Positions 9,641 to 18,191 of a stretch of 64,000 nucleotides of DNA are shown in pieces. The stretch comes from Terribacillus sp. DMT04 (GTDB lineage Bacteria > Bacillota > Bacilli > Bacillales > Amphibacillaceae): assembly GCF_019056395.1 (NCBI RefSeq), contig NZ_CP077639.1:1800001-1864000 (forward strand), given 5' to 3'. Each line of letters begins with the position of its first letter. Position 1 is the stretch's first letter. Both the position numbers and the translations under genes were made by a program. The notes under the pieces are model-generated. The model worked only from the letters and a program-made list of their open reading frames with translations. It was not told where the DNA came from and did not search any database.

Positions 9641-9740
9641 GGTAGCACCTCTTCCAACTAACAATCTGTCTTTATCGTACCATGCTCTTGATTTTTTGGG
9701 AATATGCTACTGGAAAGAAAAAGGAAATGGGTCCTCCGGT

Positions 9741-10700
9741 CTAGATTAATCTATCTTTCTGTTCCGAAGCCAATGCAACAGCAAGCTCCATGCGGGCCTT
9801 TTTGCTGTCTGAATCTTTACCGAGCAAAACACCTGACTTATATAAATCATAAGCGCTGCCTTCATAATCGTACGTCGTGTAGACATTCCCTTCCTCAGAA
9901 GCTGTTGTGAGCATCACAGTAATCCCAGCTTCCAAGCTCCGAAGAATTTCTTCTTTCATCTTAGGAGCCACTTGACCGCGGCCTACCCCTTCTAAGACAA
10001 TTCCTTGCACACCAGCTTCACGAGCAGCTTTTATAAATTTACCGTCGGCCTGTAAATAACATTTAATGATCTCTACTTGCGGGAGCGGCTTCTGCAGAGC
10101 ATATGTATTTCGTTTAACAGGTTTTTGATATAAATATACTTTATCGTTATCAATAATACCTAAATAGCCAAATCCAAATGCGTTAAAGCCCTGAATATTT
10201 GAAGCATGCTCTTTCTTAACATACTTAGCAGGGAAGATGCGCTCGTTAAAAACAACCACTGTGCCGCAATCGTGCAGCTGCTTGTCATAAGCCGTCAATA
10301 CAGCATGACGCAAGTTGATGTAAACATCAGAACCTAATTCGTGAATAGCACGCTGTGAGCCTGTCACAACGACAGGGCGAGCATCCTGTATCGTTAAATC
10401 AAGGAAAAAGGCTGTTTCTTCTAGCGAATCCGTACCATGCGTCACCACTACACCGCGTACTTCCGGATCCTCCATTTGCTGTTCAATCAATTCTTTTAAG
10501 TAAACCAAATCTTCAAATGTGATGTGCATACTCGGTTTTTGAAGCGCATTGACAACAGATACTTCAATATGATCTGGCAATGCAATTTGGCTGCGTAAGT
10601 CCTCTCCTGACATTTCACCAGATGCGAGTTTTCCGCTTTCCTCATTCGGTACGCTGGCAATCGTACCACCTGTCGTTACTAAGACAACTTTACCTTTCAT
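9741..10700 (-). CDS. ansA: Type I L-asparaginase
   Basis: This enzyme hydrolyses L-asparagine to aspartate and ammonia. The 319-residue protein has both catalytic signatures: TTGGTIAS near residue 9 with the nucleophilic threonine, and VTHGTDSLEETAF near residue 87 with the second threonine/aspartate pair. There is no signal peptide, so it is cytoplasmic. It lies 17 bases downstream of the Bdr-type reductase gene and may be co-transcribed with it. Glutamate dehydrogenase follows upstream, so three consecutive genes mix amino-acid nitrogen release with thiol redox. Confidence 0.93.
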   Translation of the reverse strand: MKGKVVLVTTGGTIASVPNEESGKLASGEMSGEDLRSQIALPDHIEVSVVNALQKPSMHITFEDLVYLKELIEQQMEDPEVRGVVVTHGTDSLEETAFFLDLTIQDARPVVVTGSQRAIHELGSDVYINLRHAVLTAYDKQLHDCGTVVVFNERIFPAKYVKKEHASNIQGFNAFGFGYLGIIDNDKVYLYQKPVKRNTYALQKPLPQVEIIKCYLQADGKFIKAAREAGVQGIVLEGVGRGQVAPKMKEEILRSLEAGITVMLTTASEEGNVYTTYDYEGSAYDLYKSGVLLGKDSDSKKARMELAVALASEQKDRLI

Positions 10701-10717
10701 TGGACAATTCCTTCCCT

Positions 10718-11695
10718 TCAGCTGCGTGATGCAATGGATGCGGCAATTTTCCCGCCGTGAAAACGGCCGTTTTCAATGAAGACTTCATTATTATTGTTTC
10801 CAGCAGCAATAACGCCAGCAATGTAAATACCTGGTACATTCGATTCCATTGTTTCCAAATTATAATCTGGTTTACCCGTCTCGGGATGAATGCTGATGCC
10901 CATTGCTTGCAGCAAGTGTAAATCCGGACGATAGCCGGTCATCGCGAATACGAAATCCGCATCCACAGTATGCGTTTCGCCATTCTCTTCAAAGATAACC
11001 TGCGTTTCGGTGATCTCTTTAATATGTGCTTGGAATCTGTGATCAATGTATCCGTTTCGGGCTAACGATTCGTATTCAGGCAATATCCATGGTTTGACGC
11101 TTTTAGAATACGTGCTGCCACGGTAAAGAGCCGTAATATTGGCACCAGCTTTATGCAGTTCTAGCACCGCATCCACAGCAGAGTTTTTCCCGCCGATAAC
11201 TGTTACATTTTTACCGAAGTAAGGATGTGCTTCCTTGAAGTAATGAAACACATGCGGCAGTTCCTCGCCAGGCACCTGCATTAAATACGGCTGATCATAA
11301 TAGCCTGTTGCAACAATGACAAAATCAGCTTGGTACGTATTCTCTTCGTCTTTAATCGTTTTCGCAGAGACTGTGAAATTTCCTTCCTCACCCGTTACTT
11401 GCATGACGCGCTCGAATGTATGTATCCGCAAATCTCGACGCTGTGCTACTGTCCGGTAATAAGCTAGCGCTTGATTTCGTACTGGCTTTTTCATTTCTGT
11501 TACAAACGGCATACCGCCTACTTCCAAGCGCTCACTTGAACTGAAGAACGTTTGATGTGTCGGGTATTGATAGATAGAATTGACAACATTGCCTTTTTCG
11601 ATAAGCAGCGGTTCAATACCAGCTTGCTGCAGTTCAATTGCTGCGGAAAGTCCGCATGGTCCTGCTCCAATAATGATAACTTTTTCTTTTTGCAT
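10718..11695 (-). CDS. bdr: Bacillithiol disulfide reductase (YpdA/Bdr)
   Basis: This NADPH-dependent flavoenzyme reduces bacillithiol disulfide and completes the bacilliredoxin cycle. The 325-residue protein has an FAD-binding GAGPCGLSAAIEL loop at about 10-22, whose GPCG cysteine is characteristic of the family. An internal NADPH-binding loop GGKNSAVDAVLEL lies near 168, and a C-terminal FAD motif (GIYIAGVIA) is present. It lacks the CxxC of thioredoxin reductase, as expected. brxB, a partner in the same pathway, is in this window at 59227-59661. Confidence 0.9.
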   Translation of the reverse strand: MQKEKVIIIGAGPCGLSAAIELQQAGIEPLLIEKGNVVNSIYQYPTHQTFFSSSERLEVGGMPFVTEMKKPVRNQALAYYRTVAQRRDLRIHTFERVMQVTGEEGNFTVSAKTIKDEENTYQADFVIVATGYYDQPYLMQVPGEELPHVFHYFKEAHPYFGKNVTVIGGKNSAVDAVLELHKAGANITALYRGSTYSKSVKPWILPEYESLARNGYIDHRFQAHIKEITETQVIFEENGETHTVDADFVFAMTGYRPDLHLLQAMGISIHPETGKPDYNLETMESNVPGIYIAGVIAAGNNNNEVFIENGRFHGGKIAASIASRS

Positions 11696-11721
11696 GTTCT
11701 TGTCTCCTTTCTGCCTCTCTT

Positions 11722-11768
11722 TAAAAAAAGAGAAAGCTCTTACCCTGACAGCTGCAGAATAAGAGCAC
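11722..11768 (-). terminator. Rho-independent terminator after glutamate dehydrogenase
   Basis: The arms GCTCTTA and TAAGAGC enclose a loop of about 17 bases. They are followed by TTTCTCTTTTTTT on the minus strand, just upstream of the Bdr gene. Confidence 0.75.
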
Positions 11769-11782
11769 TGTTTTTGTTTCGA

Positions 11783-13054
11783 TTAGATCCAGCCTCTGAA
11801 CCTGGATGCTTCGGCCATTTTTCTTACACCGACCATATAAGCTGCTAAGCGCATATCAACTCGTCTCGTTTGTGAAGTCTGGTAGACATTATGGAACCCT
11901 TTTAGCATCACTTTCTCTAATCTTTCTTCCACTTCCTGCTCCGTCCAATAATAACCTTGGTTGTTTTGCACCCATTCAAAGTAGGACACAGTCACACCGC
12001 CAGCAGAAGCCAGCACATCGGGCACTAGCAAAATACCACGCTCTGTCAGTATTTTAGTCGCCTCAAATGTTGTTGGACCATTCGCCGCTTCTATGACAAT
12101 CTCTGCTTTAATTTGGTGTGCATTATCCTCGGTAATTTGATTTTCTACGGCTGCAGGTACTAATATATCGCAATCAAGCTCCAAGAGTTCTTTATTGGAG
12201 ATTGTACTTTTAAATAAGTTGGTTACTGTGCCGAAACTGTCTCTGCGATCAAGTAAATAGTCGATATCCAAGCCTTCCGGGTCATGCAGCGCCCCGTAAG
12301 CATCTGAAATACCGATTACTTTCGCACCAGCTTCGTGCATGAATTTCGCCAAGTAGCTGCCTGCATTACCAAATCCTTGGATGACTACGCGAGCTCCTTC
12401 CAAGGTAATACCTTTTTGCTTCGCCGCTTCACGCAGACAAATTGTCACGCCCTGGGCAGTGGCAGTCTCCCTGCCATGCGATCCACCAAGCACAATTGGT
12501 TTTCCGGTAATAAAACCTGGATTGTTAAATTCATCCATTCGGCTGTATTCATCCATCATCCAGGCCATAATCTGGGAATTGGTCATCACATCAGGTGCGG
12601 GTATATCTTTTGTCGGTCCAACAATCTGACTGATTGCCCGTACGTATCCCCGGCTTACTCCTTCAAGCTCTCGGAAACTCATTTCCCGAGGGTCACAAAT
12701 AATTCCGCCTTTACCGCCGCCATATGGCAGATCAACGATTCCTGCTTTCAGACTCATCCAAATAGATAACGCCTTTACTTCACTCTCGCTTACTTCTGGA
12801 TGAAATCGTACGCCTCCCTTGGTCGGCCCAACAGCGTCATTATGCTGCGACCGATATCCAGTGAATATCTTGGTACTTCCATCGTCCATTCTAACTGGAA
12901 TACGGACTGTCATCATTCGAATCGGTTCTTTCAATAATTCAAAGACTTCATCAGGATACCCGAGTTTCTGCAAAGCCGATTGTACGACTCTTTGTGTCGA
13001 TTGTAATACTTCCTTATGCTTGTTGTTGGTGGATTCCGCAGCTTTGTCGGCCAC
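11783..13054 (-). CDS. gudB: NAD-specific glutamate dehydrogenase (GudB/RocG type)
   Basis: This enzyme deaminates glutamate to 2-oxoglutarate and ammonia with NAD+. The 423-residue protein has KGGVRFHPEVSESEVKAL, the catalytic-lysine segment PYGGGKGGI, PAPDVMT and the Rossmann loop GFGNAGS. The start is GTG at 13054, with GGAGG 9 bases upstream. The SEVKAL segment is present once. B. subtilis 168 GudB is inactive because of a three-residue duplication at this site, so this enzyme looks active. Position favours GudB over its paralogue RocG. A TAGAAT -10-like element lies about 50 bases upstream of the ribosome site. Confidence 0.93.
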   Translation of the reverse strand: MADKAAESTNNKHKEVLQSTQRVVQSALQKLGYPDEVFELLKEPIRMMTVRIPVRMDDGSTKIFTGYRSQHNDAVGPTKGGVRFHPEVSESEVKALSIWMSLKAGIVDLPYGGGKGGIICDPREMSFRELEGVSRGYVRAISQIVGPTKDIPAPDVMTNSQIMAWMMDEYSRMDEFNNPGFITGKPIVLGGSHGRETATAQGVTICLREAAKQKGITLEGARVVIQGFGNAGSYLAKFMHEAGAKVIGISDAYGALHDPEGLDIDYLLDRRDSFGTVTNLFKSTISNKELLELDCDILVPAAVENQITEDNAHQIKAEIVIEAANGPTTFEATKILTERGILLVPDVLASAGGVTVSYFEWVQNNQGYYWTEQEVEERLEKVMLKGFHNVYQTSQTRRVDMRLAAYMVGVRKMAEASRFRGWI

Positions 13055-13170
13055 TGTTCTTTACCTCCTAAAAGTTTCCCCATCTTTATTAAAAAATTTC
13101 ATCTTTCTATTCCCTATCCATTCTATCAAAAAAGCAGACAGATGGATAATGAGAACAAATAGAATTAGAT

Positions 13171-13256
13171 AAAATTAAAAAGATACCGGTAATAGGAAGC
13201 TGCACCCCAAAGCCAGCGTCACGCTAACTTTAAGGGGCACCTCATAGACCGGTACC
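13171..13256 (-). terminator. Large two-tier hairpin terminator after mecB
   Basis: On the minus strand an outer stem (GGTACCGGT with ACCGGTATC) encloses an internal loop and a long inner stem. The inner stem is CCCC, a small bulge, then AAAGTTAGCG/CGCTGGCTTT around TGA, then GGGG. The outer stem is followed by ATCTTTTTAATTTT. It lies between the mecB stop and gudB, so terminator is the simplest reading, but it is far larger than the others in the window. Confidence 0.65.
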
Positions 13257-13265
13257 TTCTATAGC

Positions 13266-13847
13266 TTAAGCGAAGTACGAGCAAATCTGCCGTACTGCAT
13301 CTTCTTCAAAAATTTTCTTGCCATATTCATTGAGCCGCACCGACGTTACGATGCTAGGGTTGGCAAACTCGGACATTACTGCAATTAAATTTTCCCGCTG
13401 TTCCGCATGCAGCAGCGTCTGAATCTCCATATAATATAAATCATTCATAAAATAGACGGCAGCGTCTTCAATACCCACCTGCTGTAATTGATGGGAAACG
13501 CTGATAATATCTTCAAAATCAGTGAAGGAAAAGATAAGCTCTCTGCTCTCGTCCAATGTCACTTTCATTTCGATATAATCCTCTTCTTCTTCAAAGTCTT
13601 CTGTCTGGGGATACTGGGTAACAATAATTTGCATCCCTTGTGCTTGCAGAATATGAACTTGAACAAGAAGTGTGCCTTCCAATTCAAAGCCCAATTCATC
13701 ACTTGCCTCAAACATCATATCGTGAAAAAGCTGATGAACGCCAGGAAGATCATGCCAGAGATCTTCTTTTGTCAAGCCTCTCTCGATTAAATCGTCGAAA
13801 GTAAGAAAGATCTTGAATTGATTTAATGATACGCGCTCTAACTTCAT
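13266..13847 (-). CDS. mecB: MecA-family adaptor protein (MecB/YpbH)
   Basis: This adaptor protein targets substrates to ClpC in the regulated proteolysis system and is paralogous to MecA. The 193-residue protein starts with MKLERVSLNQFKIFLTFDDLIERG, the N-terminal substrate-binding module. An acidic linker (EDFEEEEDY, near 85) separates it from the C-terminal ClpC-binding domain. The ATG at 13847 is preferred over the adjoining GTG because AGGGGG is 7 bases upstream. It is monocistronic, with about 190 bases of non-coding sequence upstream and a large hairpin terminator downstream. Confidence 0.87.
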   Translation of the reverse strand: MKLERVSLNQFKIFLTFDDLIERGLTKEDLWHDLPGVHQLFHDMMFEASDELGFELEGTLLVQVHILQAQGMQIIVTQYPQTEDFEEEEDYIEMKVTLDESRELIFSFTDFEDIISVSHQLQQVGIEDAAVYFMNDLYYMEIQTLLHAEQRENLIAVMSEFANPSIVTSVRLNEYGKKIFEEDAVRQICSYFA

Positions 13848-14039
13848 CACTTTTCCCCCTTGGATGCCATTCTAGATATAGATAGCATATGATTCGCCTT
13901 ATGTTTTGTACGCGGCACATCCCTAGAGATGCGTCCAATTTTTAGTTGATTTTCCTATTCAATAAGTTAGCTTTGTACGTATAGTTAGTATATTAATCTT
14001 TGTGCTAAAAATACCCTTGTTGTACAAACTGAAAACGGA

Positions 14040-14357
14040 CTAAAACAAGTCTGGAAACAGCGACGGGACATCCGTATACAGCATAATATACGAGATTCCG
14101 GCCAACACGATGATTGTCAAGAGGATAAACCTCACAAGAGTGCCATTCCAGCGCAAACGAAAGCCTGTCCGAGCTCCATCATGGACTGTCCGGCGCGGCG
14201 GCAGATTTAACACATCAATACGCCGGCCTTCTGACTGTGCTTCCTCTTGCAAAGCAGATACTTCATCTTGTTCAGCTGTTTGTTCCTCATCCGCTGACTG
14301 GGTCACGGACGCCACTAATTCTTCGAGATCGAGGTCCTTCTCTTCTGTCTTTGCCAT
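14040..14357 (-). CDS. Short single-pass membrane protein, possibly a YpbE relative without LysM
   Basis: I do not recognise this protein with certainty. The 105 residues have an acidic cytoplasmic-type N-terminus (residues 1-55), a proline/arginine segment LNLPPRR near 57, one hydrophobic segment (about 78-98) and a very short outside tail. B. subtilis YpbE, which I remember at this locus next to recS, has a similar acidic-TM layout followed by a LysM domain. Here the protein ends just after the membrane segment, so it would be a truncated form. The start at 14357 is supported by AAGGA upstream. The gap to recS is 29 bases. Confidence 0.6.
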   Translation of the reverse strand: MAKTEEKDLDLEELVASVTQSADEEQTAEQDEVSALQEEAQSEGRRIDVLNLPPRRTVHDGARTGFRLRWNGTLVRFILLTIIVLAGISYIMLYTDVPSLFPDLF

Positions 14358-14386
14358 TGAAGTGTCCTTCCTTCCATTATCCGTTT

Positions 14387-15907
14387 TCATTGCTGTAAAA
14401 GGAAACGGAGCTGCTCCCGCCAGCCTGCTGTAACTTGCTGCACGTTCACAGGTAGTGTTTCCCAGTCATGAAGGGTATCTCCGCAATTATCGCAGCAGCG
14501 TCCGCTTGCTGGACGTACAGTGCGCTGGAAGTGAGCAAATAATATTTGGCGTCTGCATGTATCTGTGTAAATCCATTCTTTCATACGCTGCAGCTGCACC
14601 AATTTATATTTTTTTCGGTCACCAACAAGTTTCTCTATTTGCTCGAGAAAATCCTTCCAGATTTGTGCGTTATACTGCAGTTGATTTCCCTTTACTATAT
14701 CATGTTTTTCCATCTGATATAGTAAAAATCGCCATTGCGTTTCGCCAATCGGGTTATGCTGCACAATTAACTCGTAAGCAGGCAAATCGGTCATCCCTGC
14801 TTTTACCCGCTGGTACAGATTTCGCATCAGCTGCTGGATGGAAGACTGTTCAGGCAAATCTTGTTCAATAAGATGTACAGGAATTTGCCAATCTCCAGGG
14901 CTGTACAGGACAACACTAACACTTTCCTCGCCATCTCGGCCAGCTCTGCCTACTTCTTGAATGAAAGATTCCTTGTCATTTGGCAGATGATAATGAATGA
15001 TCAAACGCACATCTTCTTTGTCTACACCCATTCCAAAAGCACTTGTACAGCAGATGATCTGAAGCTGACCAGCAAGGAACTGCTGCTGAATGAGAATTCG
15101 GTCTTCATTCTCCATTCCGCCATGGTAATAGGCGCATGCCATATCCGGCATATTTATTCGGATCAGCGCCGCAACACTTTCCGCCATGTTACGGCTGGAA
15201 AAATAGATGATTGTCGGAGCCTGCATTTTCCTAAGCAAAGCGAGCATCGTTTCATTCTTCTCTTGCTGATCTTGTACTTCTTGAACAAAATAAGCGATAT
15301 TCTGTCTATCCATTGGGTAAATATGTTTCTCCATCTCCAAATCTCCCAAAAGGTGCTGAATATCGGTCTGTACTTCTGGCGTAGCTGTTCCAGTCAACGC
15401 CAGAACAGGCGGGTTTCCAAGTGTTCGAATCACCTCTGCCAAGCGTAAATAATCGGTGCGGAATTCTTTTCCCCACTGGGAAATACAGTGTGCTTCATCG
15501 ACGACAAACAATTGAATCTCCAGCTGCATCAAGCGGCTGATCAGGTAATCATTTTGAAGCATTTCTGGTGATACATAAAGAAGGTCATAAGAAGCTAGAT
15601 TGCGCGTCACTTGCTGCTTATCTTCATAGTTAAGAAAGCTGTTCAATGCTGCGACTCGCTTGAATCCTTTTGCTCGCAGCTGTTTCACTTGATCTTCCAT
15701 CAGAGAAAGTAAAGGCGAGACGACAATGACTTGTCCGTTCCGCATGAAAGCTGGCAGCTGATAGCAAACAGATTTGCCGGTGCCAGTTGGTAATACGCCA
15801 AGTGTATGGCGATTCTGCATCACACTTTCTAGTATCTCCAATTGGCCAGTCCGGAATTGATCATAACCATAATATTTCTTTAGTGCTTGCTGCAAGTCTG
15901 TCTTCAC
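14387..15907 (-). CDS. recS: RecQ-family ATP-dependent DNA helicase (RecS type)
   Basis: This is a 3'-5' DNA helicase of the RecQ family. The 506-residue protein has motif 0/I (FRTGQLEILESV, LPTGTGKSVCYQLP near 38), DEAH (about 137), ALTGTAT, and motif VI QEVGRAGRDG near 318. A zinc-binding CRRQILFAHF...CCDNCGD region lies near the C-terminus. It ends without an HRDC domain, which marks the short form that B. subtilis calls RecS. Its start overlaps the ypbB stop by 4 bases (ATGA), which implies translational coupling. Confidence 0.9.
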   Translation of the reverse strand: MKTDLQQALKKYYGYDQFRTGQLEILESVMQNRHTLGVLPTGTGKSVCYQLPAFMRNGQVIVVSPLLSLMEDQVKQLRAKGFKRVAALNSFLNYEDKQQVTRNLASYDLLYVSPEMLQNDYLISRLMQLEIQLFVVDEAHCISQWGKEFRTDYLRLAEVIRTLGNPPVLALTGTATPEVQTDIQHLLGDLEMEKHIYPMDRQNIAYFVQEVQDQQEKNETMLALLRKMQAPTIIYFSSRNMAESVAALIRINMPDMACAYYHGGMENEDRILIQQQFLAGQLQIICCTSAFGMGVDKEDVRLIIHYHLPNDKESFIQEVGRAGRDGEESVSVVLYSPGDWQIPVHLIEQDLPEQSSIQQLMRNLYQRVKAGMTDLPAYELIVQHNPIGETQWRFLLYQMEKHDIVKGNQLQYNAQIWKDFLEQIEKLVGDRKKYKLVQLQRMKEWIYTDTCRRQILFAHFQRTVRPASGRCCDNCGDTLHDWETLPVNVQQVTAGWREQLRFLLQQ

Positions 15908-16911
15908 GTCTGCACCTCCTGTTTATTCCGCAGCGCAAGTGCCATTCTGATTTGGAAATAGTCATACTTTCCGTTGAGTGCAGCATGAATCTGTTTCAGT
16001 TTATTTGTGCCAGTCTTTTCTGCACAATCCATAATAACAGCTGCATCTTTCTCGCTAATGAATCTGCTCGCCAGCCTTCTGCCTTCCAGCCAGGTTAACT
16101 CTACAATATGATCTTTAATCGTGTTTTCCGTTAATTTTCTGGCAGCTGCTATTTGATCCAGTGTTAAACCGCGTTCGAGCATCATCCTCGTTTTATGTGC
16201 AGTAGATGTAATCGTGTTGGATTGTTGTTTTGGCTGTTCAATCAGCGTTCCAAGATACGGAAACAGCGATTTGTTTGCTCTCACTTGATTTAGGAAGTAA
16301 TGAACCGTAGATGTTTGATATAGCGGCACATCTATTTCATGTAACTTATATTTCGCTGCTAGCTGCGCTGCTGTTAAGCCGATATGCTGATAGCCGCTTA
16401 TTCGGTCGACGAATAACCCTGCCTGCATTTCTGGCAATTTTTCAAGCAAGCCGTACAGCTCTTCATATAAGCTGCTTCGCCAATTCGTTAGCTCGGGCTG
16501 ATTCTGTCGATATAACTGCTTGACCCAATATTGCACTTGCGCTTGGTCGGTTACAGGAATATAACGCTTTTCTCCGTTTGCTGAATTAGACAGCATTTGG
16601 AGAAGCAAAAGCAGCCGATACAAAAAGATGTCGGTTTGCGATTGATACGCCATTCCGTCAAAATATGGAATTGGTGTTTTCGTCATCTCTATTTTATTCT
16701 CCAGTAAGTCCTCTGCCAATTGGTCAAACAATTCCCGAGACAGCTTCGGATAAATACCAAACAAATTTGTCAGACCATACATGTGGGCATCTTGAAGTGT
16801 TTGGGCTGAGCGTTTGCCTTGGAGGAGATGGTAAATGGAGGCTGTACTCCGTTCGTTGCGGATAGGCTGGACTGCTTGAAGTATGATGGAAGCCAGGAGC
16901 ATGAGGATCAA
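15904..16911 (-). CDS. ypbB: YpbB-type helix-turn-helix protein
   Basis: The function of this protein is not established. The 335 residues are largely alpha-helical. A C-terminal helix-turn-helix of the RecQ-associated type (about 240-330) contains TRMMLERGLTLDQIAAARKLTENTIKDHI. That domain is otherwise found at the C-terminus of longer RecQ helicases. ypbB overlaps recS by 4 bases, so the two may form one working unit with the DNA-binding part encoded separately. It starts close to the divergent ferredoxin gene; the 91-base gap must carry both promoters. Confidence 0.85.
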   Translation of the reverse strand: MILMLLASIILQAVQPIRNERSTASIYHLLQGKRSAQTLQDAHMYGLTNLFGIYPKLSRELFDQLAEDLLENKIEMTKTPIPYFDGMAYQSQTDIFLYRLLLLLQMLSNSANGEKRYIPVTDQAQVQYWVKQLYRQNQPELTNWRSSLYEELYGLLEKLPEMQAGLFVDRISGYQHIGLTAAQLAAKYKLHEIDVPLYQTSTVHYFLNQVRANKSLFPYLGTLIEQPKQQSNTITSTAHKTRMMLERGLTLDQIAAARKLTENTIKDHIVELTWLEGRRLASRFISEKDAAVIMDCAEKTGTNKLKQIHAALNGKYDYFQIRMALALRNKQEVQT

Positions 16912-17002
16912 CCTTTCTAAACTTGTATTCCGATTCCTTACGCGCTACACTTAGTATAAAGCATGTGATAGCTTTGTTGGAAGCGGAAGGGGGAAATCTC
17001 CG

Positions 17003-17251
17003 ATGGTAATGTATACATATGTGGACCAGGATACGTGTATTGCCTGCGGAACATGCGGAGCTGTTGCGCCCGATGTGTACGATTACGATGATGAAGGACT
17101 GGCATTTGTCCTGCTTGATCGCAATACTGGTACTTTTGCTGTGCCGGAGGATTTGCAGGAAGATGTAGCAGATGCGCATGACTCTTGTCCTACAGAATCT
17201 ATTAAGCTGAGTGATTTAGTTATCGGAAAAGAAGCATTAACACATATATAA
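17003..17251 (+). CDS. fer: Ferredoxin [4Fe-4S]
   Basis: This small cytosolic electron carrier has 82 residues. Three cluster ligands are in CIACGTC near residue 10, and the fourth is in SCPTES near residue 61. The fourth cysteine position of the first motif is alanine (GAVAPD), as in single-cluster Bacillus ferredoxins. The protein is highly acidic. Ribosome site GAAGGGGGAAA precedes the ATG. It is the first plus-strand gene in the window and is divergent from ypbB. Confidence 0.95.
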   Translation: MVMYTYVDQDTCIACGTCGAVAPDVYDYDDEGLAFVLLDRNTGTFAVPEDLQEDVADAHDSCPTESIKLSDLVIGKEALTHI

Positions 17252-17286
17252 GAACCACTTCCTTGTTAAGAGGAAGTGGTTCTTTT
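17251..17286. terminator. Bidirectional terminator between fer and the ECF S component
   Basis: A 13-bp stem AGAACCACTTCCT/AGGAAGTGGTTCT has a 7-base loop and is followed by TTTT on the plus strand. The stop codon of the minus-strand gene sits in the loop, so the stem also encodes that protein's last residues. Confidence 0.85.
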
Positions 17287-17796
17287 CCTATGGTCAGGTA
17301 TCCACTTGTCGAATAACTTGCGCAGGACAGGATACAAAATAAAAAAGAAAATGCCATTACCAATGGCGTGCATCGTGTCAAAGCTTAACCCTGCCACATA
17401 ATAAGCAAGAAAATGCTCCATAATAAACAAGTTCGGCAGTGATATGAGCAGTCCATACATATAGCCCGTCAGTACGCTTGCTGCTGTCATAACAAGCAGA
17501 TGCGGATTTCTCCATAGCAACCCGATTAAACCGAATAAAAGCCCAATGAGTCCCCAAGCAATCATTTGCCATAATGTCCATAATCCCATTCCCAATATCA
17601 TGTTGGATAATAAGGTAGACAACACGGCAATAATTACACCCGCAGCCGGACCTAACAAAAGGGAACAAATAATGACGACACTCGTCATCGGCTGCATATT
17701 AGGCAGAAACGGGAACAATACATTCGCATATATCCTGCCTGTCGCAGCAAGTGCTGTCAGCATGGCCAACAGTGTCAGCTTACGAGTTGCAAACAT
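17266..17796 (-). CDS. ECF transporter S component, predicted cobalamin specificity
   Basis: This is an integral membrane substrate-binding (S) subunit of a group II energy-coupling-factor transporter. It would work with a shared EcfA/EcfA'/EcfT module encoded elsewhere. The 176 residues form about five or six membrane segments. The typical N-terminal phrase is LTLLAMLTALAATGRIYAN, with a small-residue motif for docking to EcfT, followed by MQPMTSVVIICSLLLGP. Its ATG overlaps the TAA of the upstream lipoprotein gene (TAATG), so translation is coupled. Cobalamin as substrate is inferred from the riboswitch upstream, not from ligand residues. Confidence 0.75.
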   Translation of the reverse strand: MFATRKLTLLAMLTALAATGRIYANVLFPFLPNMQPMTSVVIICSLLLGPAAGVIIAVLSTLLSNMILGMGLWTLWQMIAWGLIGLLFGLIGLLWRNPHLLVMTAASVLTGYMYGLLISLPNLFIMEHFLAYYVAGLSFDTMHAIGNGIFFFILYPVLRKLFDKWIPDHRKRTTSS

Positions 17797-18191
17797 TAAG
17801 AAGCTTTTTGCAGATTGAAGGCTACTTCATCTTCATCTAAAAGTTCTGTGTCTGCCGCACCAACAGGAGCCATTTCACCGTTAACAGTGAAGAGCCACCA
17901 TTTATTCGCAGCTTCATCTTGACTGTGGCCTTCAATAGACGTAATCATACCGCCTTCTTCTTCTAATTCGAAATTCTCTTTCATGACATCCATCAGATTA
18001 GCGCCTTCTTCAAAAGTTACTTCCTCCGAGCTAATCTCTTGTCCATCTTCGGTTAAGGTGATGGTGGCTTGCAGTTCGTTTTGCTGCTCAGCCTGCTGAT
18101 TATTCTGCTGCGACTCTTCTGTTGTCCCGCAGCCTGCGAGTATACCTGCTGCCAAAAGCAGTGCACTCAGCATATGTAGTACTTTCTTCAT
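17796..18191 (-). CDS. DUF4430 lipoprotein, predicted cobalamin-binding
   Basis: This is a predicted surface lipoprotein of 131 residues. A type II signal ends in the lipobox LAGC (lipidated C21), followed by a Q/N/E-rich linker and one DUF4430 domain (about 42-128). The domain shows the expected EGANLMDVM helix start and the closing WWLFTVNGEMAPVGAAD...DEDEVAF strands. DUF4430 resembles the C-terminal domain of animal transcobalamin and intrinsic factor. The cobalamin riboswitch directly upstream and the coupled S component downstream argue that it captures corrinoids for uptake. It lacks the larger partner domain of the animal proteins. Ribosome site GGGAGG is 8 bases upstream. Confidence 0.8.
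   Translation of the reverse strand: MKKVLHMLSALLLAAGILAGCGTTEESQQNNQQAEQQNELQATITLTEDGQEISSEEVTFEEGANLMDVMKENFELEEEGGMITSIEGHSQDEAANKWWLFTVNGEMAPVGAADTELLDEDEVAFNLQKAS

Noticed and set aside
12760-12800. Inactivating duplication as in B. subtilis 168 gudB
   Set aside because: The SEVKAL segment occurs only once, so the enzyme reads as intact.
14861-15448. 195-residue plus-strand frame
   Set aside because: Antisense to recS, whose helicase motifs are complete; no start signal.
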